Assembly (NCBI GenBank): GCA_001003855.1
Contig: LCPX01000049.1
Location: 1 to 6,402, forward strand
Direction of reading: 5' to 3'
DNA: 6,402 nucleotides
DNA from: Candidatus Moranbacteria bacterium GW2011_GWE1_49_15
Lineage (GTDB): Bacteria; Patescibacteriota; Minisyncoccia; Moranbacterales; GWC2-37-73
Positions 1 to 5,018 of the stretch are shown here, piece after piece (position 1 is the first letter of the stretch; each line of letters opens with the position of its first letter). The translations under genes and the position numbers were made by a program. The notes under the pieces were generated by a model. The model was not told the DNA's origin. It saw only the letters and a list, made by a program, of their open reading frames with translations, and searched no databases.

Positions 1-147
1 TGGTTCAAGAAAGAAGAAAATAGAAAAAGGAATTTCTCTGATTTCAAATCTCCATTTTCATAAACCAATTTCTTTTTTCAAGTCAACCGATTTCATTCCT
101 CTGCCCTATAACCAAAAACCAGACTTACTGCTACTGACTTTTGTTCC
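1..147. other. AT-rich edge segment without a supportable gene
   Basis: This lies downstream of the ABC ATPase stop codon. No terminator hairpin is visible. On the minus strand an AGAGGA-type SD directly precedes an ATG at 94-96, but that frame stops after 12 codons. Overlapping tiny frames follow, including a possible TTG start near 49 that runs off the window with a hydrophobic Phe/Leu-rich sequence. On the plus strand, one frame from base 1 stops at 61-63 and could be the tail of a convergent gene. None of these is strong enough to call. Confidence 0.4.
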
Positions 148-879
148 CTATTTTAATAAATCGTTCTCCCCGTCCGCTATCTTCCTATTTTTCACTTCGT
201 CGTCCGCGACCAATTGACCGTCCTTCATATACAAAATCCTTTTGGCATGTTGGGCGGTGTAAGTTTCATGCGTCACCAAGATTATCGTGTGGCCCTGTTC
301 ATTGAGATCCTGCAAAATCTTCATGACTTGGAGTCCGGATTTCGAGTCCAAATTTCCCGTCGGTTCGTCGGCGAAAATGACTTCCGGCTCATTCACCAGC
401 GCCCTGGCGATCGCCACTCTCTGCTTTTCCCCTCCGGAAATCTGATTGGAAAGATAATCAACCCTGTGGGCGATACCCACGGCCTCCAGGGCCTTTTTGA
501 TTTTCCCGGAATTGTCCGCTAGGGATTCGACTTTCTTCTCATCATAAAGAAGCGGCAATTCCACGTTCTCATATACCGTCGTCCTGGGGAGCAGGTTGAA
601 GGATTGGAACACGAATCCCAATTTCTTGTTGCGGATCTTAGCCTTCTCGTCTTCGGAAAATTTCGTCACGTCAGTCCCTTCGAAAAAATATTCTCCCTCG
701 GACGCGCTATCGAGCAAGCCAAGAATCTGCATCAAGGTGGACTTCCCGCTTCCCGAAGGTCCCATGATCGAAACGAATTCACCTTTCTCAATGGTAAAAG
801 ACGCGCCTCTCAGCGCGTGCGTCTTCACTTCCCCTTCACCGTACGTTTTAGAAAGATTTTCAACCCTTATCAAAGGCAT
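148..879 (-). CDS. ABC transporter ATP-binding protein, LolD/MacB type
   Basis: This is a 243-residue cytoplasmic ATPase subunit that would power a MacB/FtsX-type permease in substrate export or extraction at the envelope. All nucleotide-binding motifs are intact: Walker A GPSGSGKST at residues 40-48, Q-loop Gln92 in FVFQSFNLLP, signature ISGGEKQ at 147-153, Walker B ending in Asp171-Glu172, D-loop NLD at 176-178, and the switch His204 in LVTHE. The opening LIRVENLSKTY, the LLPRTTVYENVELPL segment and the DEPTGNLDSKSG run are typical of the LolD/MacB/FtsE branch. The ATG follows an AGGA only 2 nt upstream and lies 10 nt after the adaptor stop at 890, so the two are very probably co-transcribed. 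The stop is TAG. The family is clear; the transported substrate cannot be inferred. No permease gene follows within the remaining 147 nt, which is unusual for this gene order. Confidence 0.95.
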   Translation of the reverse strand: MPLIRVENLSKTYGEGEVKTHALRGASFTIEKGEFVSIMGPSGSGKSTLMQILGLLDSASEGEYFFEGTDVTKFSEDEKAKIRNKKLGFVFQSFNLLPRTTVYENVELPLLYDEKKVESLADNSGKIKKALEAVGIAHRVDYLSNQISGGEKQRVAIARALVNEPEVIFADEPTGNLDSKSGLQVMKILQDLNEQGHTIILVTHETYTAQHAKRILYMKDGQLVADDEVKNRKIADGENDLLK

Positions 880-889
880 ATTCCTGTTC

Positions 890-1120
890 TTAATTTTCCT
901 GGACGAAAGTCACCACCTTCTCACCTCCTTTGAGTCCAGAGGTAATTTCCACGATACCCTCGTCACCTTCAAGTCCGGTCTGAACGAAAATTTTCTCGAC
1001 TTCGTTGTTCTCCTTCAAGATCTCCACGTATTTCCTGTTTCCTTCCAGCTTGATCGCCCGCAGCGGGACTTTGACGACGTCGCCTTTCTCGGCGGTCATG
1101 ATGTCGATATTGGCGCTCAT
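890..1120 (-). CDS. HlyD/MacA-family adaptor, detached C-terminal part
   Basis: This 76-residue frame encodes the end of the membrane-fusion protein begun by the gene at 1117-2202. It opens with MSANIDI, which in intact relatives directly follows an arginine/lysine-Pro-Gly (the PGMSAxV motif closing the beta-barrel domain). It continues as the membrane-proximal domain: VPLRAI at about 19-23 and GLEGDEGIVEITSGLKGGEKVV at about 49-70. The ATG overlaps the TGA of the upstream frame as ATGA, which would allow translational coupling, but there is no SD before it (the preceding bases read gaccaaag). Because the Met is a conserved internal residue, I infer a broken gene rather than a naturally separate protein. 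Compared with relatives, about four residues (Arg/Leu-Lys-Pro-Gly region) are missing, consistent with a net loss of about 13 nt or another -1-equivalent change. A sequencing or assembly error is possible. Confidence 0.7.
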   Translation of the reverse strand: MSANIDIMTAEKGDVVKVPLRAIKLEGNRKYVEILKENNEVEKIFVQTGLEGDEGIVEITSGLKGGEKVVTFVQEN

Positions 1121-2202
1121 CTTTGGTCGACGTTGTTGATCTTGAGTTTCAAGCGGTAATATACGACGTCTTGGATCACGGTGGCGTCGGTGTCTATCTG
1201 CACGACTTCCCCTTCGAAAATATCGTCGGGATTGAGCGCGTCGAACGTCACTTCAGCCTTGTCGCCAAGCGAAACCTTCACAATGTCCGATTCCGAAATA
1301 TTGGACTCAATGATGAAATCATTCGTAATGACTTTCGTGAAGGATTCCTTGATGACTCCTGTTCCCAAGATCTCACCGACCTTGTTGTTTATCCGGGTGA
1401 TCGTTCCGTTCACGGAAGATTTCAACGTAGCTTTTCCGAGATTTTCCAACGCGATATCATAACTCGCCCTGGCGGATGAGACGGAAGCGTCATTGGAATT
1501 CTTAGTGAATTCCGATTCCAAAGTCTTGAGTCTGGCTTTCGCCACCTTGACCGCGTTTTCAGCGTTGGTCTCCGAAAGCTCGGCTTGGCGCTCAGCTACG
1601 TCCACCGCTTTCTGCGCGGCGTTGTGATTGCGCTCAGCCGTGGAAAGGGTGAGCGCGGCGCTCTTTATTTCCACGCTTGAAGCTCCGCTAGCCACGACCG
1701 CGTCATAATAATCCTGCGCGTCGTCCAAATAGTCCTTGGCATCGTCTTCCGCTTTCTTAGCCGCTGAAATATTCTTGTCATTGAGATCTTCCGTGTCACT
1801 CAAAACCTCTTCCGTGTTTTTCACGACCACCTCCGCTTCGCGGATGGAATCGTCAGTACCCCCAGCTTGGGCGACGGCCAAATCAAAACCCGCCTTGGCC
1901 TGGCTGACTTGCGAGGAAAGCACCGGATTATCGATCGTCGCGATCGGATCTCCCGCTGCGACCATCTGTCCTTCCTTCACGAAAATCCGCCCGATTCTTC
2001 CGCCGATTTCGAAATTCAAAGTGATCTCCCTTTCGTCCGTGAGGTCACCGGTCGATGAAACCGTCTGGGAAAGGCTCCCCTTTTCGGCGTCGGCCGTAGT
2101 GTAAACCGCTTCCTTGTCTTTTCCCCCGAAAATCAGATAACCGCCGATAACGACCGCAAGAACCGCGATCACCCAAATAATCCTTTTTTTTGATTTTGAC
2201 AT
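1117..2202 (-). CDS. HlyD/MacA-family membrane-fusion protein, main part, frame-interrupted
   Basis: This 361-residue adaptor of an ABC efflux system is anchored by an N-terminal membrane helix (about residues 8-26, after a KSKKR basic start) with the rest outside the cytoplasmic membrane. Domain order: first lipoyl half at about 60-93 (FEIGGRIGRIFVKEGQMV), a long Ala/Glu/Lys-rich coiled-coil hairpin at about 95-255, second lipoyl half at about 256-281 (KSSVNGTITRINNKVGE), then the beta-barrel at about 295-360. It ends abruptly at NNVDQR, just before the conserved PGM motif. The missing membrane-proximal domain is encoded in another frame at 890-1120. A good SD (AAGGA, 6-nt spacer) supports the ATG at 2202. 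The ABC ATPase lies immediately downstream, matching the usual adaptor-ATPase order. An adaptor truncated here would lack the domain that contacts the permease, so function depends on whether the interruption is real. Confidence 0.9.
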   Translation of the reverse strand: MSKSKKRIIWVIAVLAVVIGGYLIFGGKDKEAVYTTADAEKGSLSQTVSSTGDLTDEREITLNFEIGGRIGRIFVKEGQMVAAGDPIATIDNPVLSSQVSQAKAGFDLAVAQAGGTDDSIREAEVVVKNTEEVLSDTEDLNDKNISAAKKAEDDAKDYLDDAQDYYDAVVASGASSVEIKSAALTLSTAERNHNAAQKAVDVAERQAELSETNAENAVKVAKARLKTLESEFTKNSNDASVSSARASYDIALENLGKATLKSSVNGTITRINNKVGEILGTGVIKESFTKVITNDFIIESNISESDIVKVSLGDKAEVTFDALNPDDIFEGEVVQIDTDATVIQDVVYYRLKLKINNVDQR

Positions 2203-2248
2203 GCCGTTTCCTTATGGTCTTTATATATTAATACGGAGCGCGCTTAAA
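2203..2248 (-). promoter_or_regulatory. Possible promoter and SD of the adaptor-ATPase operon
   Basis: Reading the minus strand, TTTAAG (2248-2243), a 17-nt spacer and TATAAA (2225-2220) resemble a sigma-70 promoter. The -10 matches 5 of 6 consensus bases, the -35 only 3 of 6. The SD AAGGA (2213-2209) follows with 6 nt to the ATG. The -35 overlaps the end of the RNase HI gene, and the predicted start of transcription would fall at or next to the SD, giving a very short leader. The SD is convincing; the promoter is tentative. Confidence 0.35.
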
Positions 2249-2675
2249 AAAGTCCGCAATTTTTTCCCTGGCCGTCCAACGCCTCGTTGACCAACGCGTC
2301 CGCGATCTTGTTCTTTTCGCGTGGCACATGCGCGAATTCCACTTTTGAAAAATCCAACATCAGGTTCCAGATTTCAATGAAAAATTCCTGGATGTGTTTT
2401 TCCTTCAAGCGGTATTCGTGGTTGAGCTGCTTGACTACCAATTCGCTGTCCAAAAGACACATGATCGTCGCCTGCTTGGCTTTAGCGTTTCCCAATTCCT
2501 GCTTTATCTTTTTCAAACCTAAAATCAACGCCATGTATTCCGCCTCGTTGTTCGTCTTGGTGCCGATGCACTCTCCGAATTTTTTCCCTAACGTTTCAAC
2601 ATAAACACCGACTGCCGCAGGACCGGGATTTCCTCTTGATCCGCCGTCGGTATACATCGTGATATTTTTTTCCAT
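2244..2675 (-). CDS. rnhA: Ribonuclease HI
   Basis: This enzyme cleaves the RNA strand of RNA-DNA hybrids, acting in R-loop removal, Okazaki primer removal and repair. The 143-residue length suits a single-domain type 1 enzyme. The four carboxylates of the active site are visible: Asp10 in YTDGGSRGNPG, Glu46 in TNNEAEYMAL, Asp76 in LLDSELVVKQLN, and Asp126 in KIADALVN. The supporting His116 sits 10 residues before Asp126, the same spacing as His124/Asp134 of the E. coli enzyme. The segment between Asp76 and His116 is short and contains YRLKEKHIQEFF; the basic protrusion of the E. coli enzyme does not seem prominent, as in the compact forms of many bacteria and archaea. The start is followed by a second in-frame Met at residue 7, which would remove the first beta-strand residues and looks less likely. 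The gene begins 39 nt after the dioxygenase-like gene and ends 41 nt before the adaptor gene. Stop TAA. Confidence 0.95.
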   Translation of the reverse strand: MEKNITMYTDGGSRGNPGPAAVGVYVETLGKKFGECIGTKTNNEAEYMALILGLKKIKQELGNAKAKQATIMCLLDSELVVKQLNHEYRLKEKHIQEFFIEIWNLMLDFSKVEFAHVPREKNKIADALVNEALDGQGKNCGLF

Positions 2676-2681
2676 GTCCTG

Positions 2682-2710
2682 ATTTTACCACCCATCCGGA
2701 CATGCCGCAA
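2682..2710 (-). promoter_or_regulatory. Possible promoter giving a leaderless rnhA transcript
   Basis: The minus strand carries TTGCGG (2710-2705), exactly 17 nt, then TAAAAT (2687-2682). The -10 matches 5 of 6 consensus bases and the -35 matches 3 of 6. The -10 ends 7 nt before the rnhA ATG, so transcription would begin at or beside the start codon. The only SD-like bases, AGGA, end 1 nt before the ATG, which is too close to work normally. A leaderless message is therefore conceivable, but co-transcription with the gene upstream is equally possible. Confidence 0.3.
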
Positions 2711-2714
2711 TATC

Positions 2715-3494
2715 CTACAAGAATCTGGCGACCAGATATCCCACGCCCAAGGTGCTTTCATAACTGACCAGATTGAATCCATATTTTTCCTGATAGACGG
2801 ATCCGAGCATTATGAGAATGGAACGAAGTCCGCATTCGGCGGCGTCTTCCACCGCCTCCTTTTCCATGCCGGTGAGCGCTTTAATGTCGTTGCTAGCGAG
2901 ATATTCGATAACCCAATGGTCGAAAAACTTGGCCCTGGGGGAAAATCCGGCCGGAGCTTCGGGCGTAAGCCTGTGGGAAAGCTCGCCGCTAGCTATGATC
3001 GCGATGCGCTTTTTCGAGTTCCGAAGCGGGTTGGACATGAGCTCGCCGTATTCGTAATGCCTGTCATAATCAAGCATCGCGAACGAAAGATGGACGACGT
3101 GCGGTTTAATGTTTTTCAAAAGAAGCTTAAGGGGGACCAAGGCGCCATAATCCAAAAAATGGGCATGGAGATGCGCCGGAAGCTCTATCATTTCACAACA
3201 GTATTTGATACCGTTGACTATCTCAAGATCGTTTTCGAATTCCAAAACCTCGTCCAAACCGAACTCCGCGAAACTTCCCCTGGGATTAGGATCGGAATTG
3301 ATGACGAAATTGAATTCCTCCATCTGGCCGTGCGGGGAGATGACCACGACAGTGTCAGGATTCGCCCTTTCCAATCCGTCACGAATCTCCTCGAAAGCTT
3401 CGAGGGTCTTTTTGATCCCGGCCTTGTCTTCGGCCGTACCTATCCCAGGCACGCCGAAAGGGGGATGGGGTACTATCGACGCAAAGACTATCAT
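2715..3494 (-). CDS. Class III extradiol dioxygenase (LigB)-like / MEMO-like protein
   Basis: This 259-residue cytoplasmic protein has the LigB fold signature. It opens with MIVFASIVPHPP (His10), followed by VVVISPHG (His55), an HLHAHFLDYGALVPL stretch (His108, His110, His112), IIASGELSHRL (His174) and DAAECGLRS (Glu219-Glu220-Cys221). In the LigB superfamily, His residues from the first two motifs and a later acidic residue bind Fe(II), while other histidines serve catalysis. In the related MEMO branch a Cys in a CG motif takes part. Here Glu220/Cys221-Gly222 could fill either role. Homologues include aromatic-ring-opening dioxygenases and the LigB part of AmmeMemoRadiSam proteins, but no AMMECR1 domain or radical-SAM partner is seen here, and no aromatic degradation genes, so substrate and reaction remain unknown. 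The ATG at 3494 is the only start that keeps His10; a stop lies 8 codons upstream in frame. It has no close SD (AGGAG and GAAGG lie about 15-25 nt away). It is preceded by a terminator and so heads a new transcription unit. Stop TAG. Confidence 0.85.
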   Translation of the reverse strand: MIVFASIVPHPPFGVPGIGTAEDKAGIKKTLEAFEEIRDGLERANPDTVVVISPHGQMEEFNFVINSDPNPRGSFAEFGLDEVLEFENDLEIVNGIKYCCEMIELPAHLHAHFLDYGALVPLKLLLKNIKPHVVHLSFAMLDYDRHYEYGELMSNPLRNSKKRIAIIASGELSHRLTPEAPAGFSPRAKFFDHWVIEYLASNDIKALTGMEKEAVEDAAECGLRSILIMLGSVYQEKYGFNLVSYESTLGVGYLVARFL

Positions 3495-3557
3495 ATGCTT
3501 GGTTGTTATTTGCCTTCACTCCTAATACAAATATCCTTCGCGTAAAATTTTCGCACT

Positions 3558-3580
3558 AAAAAAGGGGCCTTTCGGCCCCT
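3558..3580 (-). terminator. Rho-independent terminator after the secreted-protein gene
   Basis: The minus strand reads AGGGGCC GAAA GGCCCC followed by a run of six T. This is a perfect 7-bp GC-rich stem with a GNRA tetraloop and a U-tract, 18 nt past the TAA of the gene at 3598-4026. On the plus strand there is no comparable T-run, so it acts on minus-strand transcripts and separates the sigma-factor cluster from the dioxygenase/rnhA unit. Confidence 0.93.
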
Positions 3581-3597
3581 CCCTTTTGACGACGTCC

Positions 3598-4026
3598 TTA
3601 CAACCTGTCACATTTTCCATCCCCGTCCTTGTCGACAAAATTGCCCCCGCTGTTTTGTCCGCGCGTCGCGCCATTCATTCCTCTTCCCTGGCCGTTTCCC
3701 TGACCGAGTCCCAGTTCCTGCCTGATTTTATCGGCTTCGTCCGTTTTTCCTTCAAGCATGAGCTGTCTCATCTCGACGAACTTTCCGAAATTATCCTTAG
3801 TAATAACTTCCGAAGCCCTGCCACGACCCTGATGCAACTCTTTCCAGGCTTCATAGTCATTGCTCTCGAAAGCCTTCGTCATCGCCTCGTGGCGCTCAGC
3901 CGAATAATTAGGACCTGTCTGTGAAGGATTTCCGCGGTAAGCGGAAACTCCGCTTGTCAGGATTCCTCCCCCGATGGCAGCCGCGCCCAAAGCGCCGGCA
4001 AGAACGATCATGTGTGTCTTCTTCAT
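3598..4026 (-). CDS. Small secreted protein with C-terminal EF-hand-like Ca-binding loop
   Basis: This is a 142-residue exported or membrane-anchored protein. It has a MKKTH start, a hydrophobic Ala/Gly-rich segment at about 7-28 and a plausible signal peptidase site after GVSA (about residue 29). A helical middle follows (about 42-106), with the paired segments AMTKAFESNDYEAWKELHQG and MRQLMLEGKTDEADKIRQEL. The tail is low-complexity Gly/Gln/Asn/Arg (107-128), ending in FVDKDGDGKCDRL. Asp132, Asp134, Asp136 and Asp140 form a DxDxDGxxD loop as in EF-hand or dockerin motifs, so calcium binding is likely. The short helical hairpin region vaguely recalls CpxP/Spy/ZraP-type envelope-stress proteins, but I cannot claim homology. 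It has one Cys (139). No real SD precedes the ATG. The gene lies 69 nt after the membrane-protein gene and is followed directly by a terminator, so it is probably the last gene of the sigma-factor unit. Function unknown. Confidence 0.85.
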   Translation of the reverse strand: MKKTHMIVLAGALGAAAIGGGILTSGVSAYRGNPSQTGPNYSAERHEAMTKAFESNDYEAWKELHQGRGRASEVITKDNFGKFVEMRQLMLEGKTDEADKIRQELGLGQGNGQGRGMNGATRGQNSGGNFVDKDGDGKCDRL

Positions 4027-4046
4027 TTTATTTCTTTAATTCTTAA

Positions 4047-4069
4047 TGCACTTTGGCCAATGCAATATA
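4047..4069 (-). promoter_or_regulatory. Possible operator/promoter upstream of the secreted-protein gene
   Basis: The perfect 8-bp palindrome TTGGCCAA (4053-4060) is flanked by TGCA at 4047-4050 and again at 4061-4064, giving an asymmetric dyad. On the minus strand it lies just downstream of a TATATT sequence (4069-4064) that could be a -10 box; no -35 is evident. It sits in the 69-nt gap before the secreted-protein gene. A regulator site or a separate promoter is possible, but so is chance. Confidence 0.2.
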
Positions 4070-4095
4070 TAAGACGGATTCGGGGGAAAAAGTTT

Positions 4096-4908
4096 TCACT
4101 CCCATCCGTATCCTGGTCCGCGCATCATGCCTCCTTCGCCGCGCATCCACCTTCCGTCAAAATCCCTCCTGAATTCCTCGCGCCTCGGCAAGCCGCGATC
4201 GAAACCGCGCATCATCCTTCCTCCTCCGGTCATAATCACCTGCGCCTCAAAAACGTCGTCGCTGAGCGGTTTACCGACAACCTTCACCCAGCCGCCCTCT
4301 TCGATCTCAAATGGTCCGCGCCTGACGGTATTTTCCAAGATGACGATATCCCATTTTTTCCCTTCCAAATCGACGATTGAAAATTTGTCCCTCCCCACCG
4401 ATTCTATTTCCCCGGCCAAAAATCCATCCTCTGCCCTTTGCCACATGTGCTCCATGCCCGGAACGACGTCCCGATAAAGAGGGACTCTGCGGTAAGCGAA
4501 GTCGTCGGCGACCATGCCTATCCTGGCGAAATGCGCGGCGGTCCCCATCGCCAACACTAACGACAACGAGGTAAGAAGTATCACGGCCCATCTGTATCTG
4601 TACCCTTCCTTGGTTTTGCGGATGAAATAGTAAACCGCTCCCAAGAGAATGGCCAGCACGGCAAGCCAAACATATGGGACGTAGAGGAAAAACGTTCCCA
4701 GGGTTCCTCCTGGCGCATAGCGCGATGCTTCCCAGTCGATCTGGAAAAGCAGATAAATTCCGGCAGCAGCTGCGACCGCGCTGAAAAGAACGGCCAATGC
4801 GACGAGCGACCAATAGGCGACGTCGAGCAAAACGAATCTCCACTTCGGTAGCGGTTTCATTTTTTCCTTTTTCAATCTCGCGATCGTTTTTTGGATAAGA
4901 TCTTTCAT
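4096..4908 (-). CDS. Three-pass membrane protein with extracytoplasmic beta-rich domain and Met/Arg/Gly-rich tail
   Basis: This 270-residue protein of unrecognised family has a basic amphipathic N-terminus (1-24), then three likely transmembrane helices at about 27-55, 72-96 and 107-128. A soluble domain follows (about 160-226) with alternating strands: GEIESVGRDKFSIVDLEGK, WDIVILENT and GGWVKVVGKPL. The pattern resembles a small OB-like barrel, but that is inference. The tail (227-270) is rich in Gly, Arg and Met, with MMRG or WMRG occurring three times, ending PGYGWE. By the positive-inside rule and an odd number of helices, the C-terminal domain should face outside if the N-terminus is cytoplasmic. 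Its position after the sigma-factor gene suggests a sensor or anti-sigma role, although no zinc-binding anti-sigma HxxxCxxC motif is present. The 110-nt gap to the sigma gene is longer than usual for such a pair and is filled by a palindromic element. The start may instead be Met17 (see 4858-4869). Stop TGA. Confidence 0.85.
   Translation of the reverse strand: MKDLIQKTIARLKKEKMKPLPKWRFVLLDVAYWSLVALAVLFSAVAAAAGIYLLFQIDWEASRYAPGGTLGTFFLYVPYVWLAVLAILLGAVYYFIRKTKEGYRYRWAVILLTSLSLVLAMGTAAHFARIGMVADDFAYRRVPLYRDVVPGMEHMWQRAEDGFLAGEIESVGRDKFSIVDLEGKKWDIVILENTVRRGPFEIEEGGWVKVVGKPLSDDVFEAQVIMTGGGRMMRGFDRGLPRREEFRRDFDGRWMRGEGGMMRGPGYGWE
4858..4869 (-). promoter_or_regulatory. Ribosome-binding site before alternative start Met17 of the membrane protein
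   Basis: On the minus strand AAGGA (4869-4865) precedes an in-frame ATG (4860-4858) with a 4-nt spacer. The annotated upstream ATG at 4908 has only weak AT-rich sequence (aatgaagaa) before it. Starting at Met17 gives a 254-residue protein, MKPLPKWRF..., with the three membrane helices intact. The residues lost are a lysine-rich amphipathic stretch. Either start is possible. Confidence 0.4.
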
Positions 4909-4920
4909 TTCTTCATTGCA

Positions 4921-5011
4921 GGACTTAAGTGTTTGACCGAAACGACGAATGAGTATTTCCGCCGAAGGCGGATAGAGGCTCGTTCGGAATTGAGGGCAAA
5001 TGCATAAGTCC
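4921..5011. repeat. 91-nt nested inverted repeat (MITE-like or structured RNA element)
   Basis: Three concentric pairs of arms span the whole gap core: outer 4921-4938 with 4994-5011 (14 Watson-Crick plus 2 G-T of 18 positions), middle 4946-4953 with 4979-4986 (7 Watson-Crick plus 1 G-T of 8), and inner TCCGCC 4958-4963 with GGCGGA 4967-4972 around a GAA loop. The G-T pairs are wobble pairs only if the plus strand is read as RNA. It lacks a T-run for termination and a visible target-site duplication. It contains no ORF and sits between the sigma-factor and membrane-protein genes. Confidence 0.7.
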
Positions 5012-5018
5012 GGTGTTA

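Noticed and set aside
1117..1119. TGA read as a sense codon (as in Gracilibacteria/SR1) to rescue the adaptor gene
   Set aside because: The downstream half is in a different frame, so reassigning TGA does not join it. TGA also ends the membrane-protein gene at a sensible point and is absent inside all other genes.
596..1159. Plus-strand open frame of 187 codons
   Set aside because: It is antisense to the ABC ATPase start and the adaptor end, both well supported by motifs; its translation is low-information and crosses two real genes.
2588..2782. Minus-strand 64-codon frame bridging the LigB-like and rnhA genes
   Set aside because: It runs in a different frame across the end of one real gene and the start of another, without SD or recognisable content.
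2916..3545. Plus-strand open frame of 209 codons
   Set aside because: It lies antisense to the LigB-like gene, whose minus-strand frame has clear family motifs; the plus translation shows no recognisable domain and no supporting SD.
4307..4843. Minus-strand open frame of 178 codons in another frame
   Set aside because: It overlaps the membrane-protein gene in a different frame; the Arg/Gly/Ser-rich translation is typical of a shadow frame in GC-moderate coding sequence.
4956..4974. TCCGCC/GGCGGA hairpin as a terminator of the sigma gene
   Set aside because: No U-run follows on the minus strand, and the hairpin is the tip of a much larger palindrome, so it was described as a repeat element.
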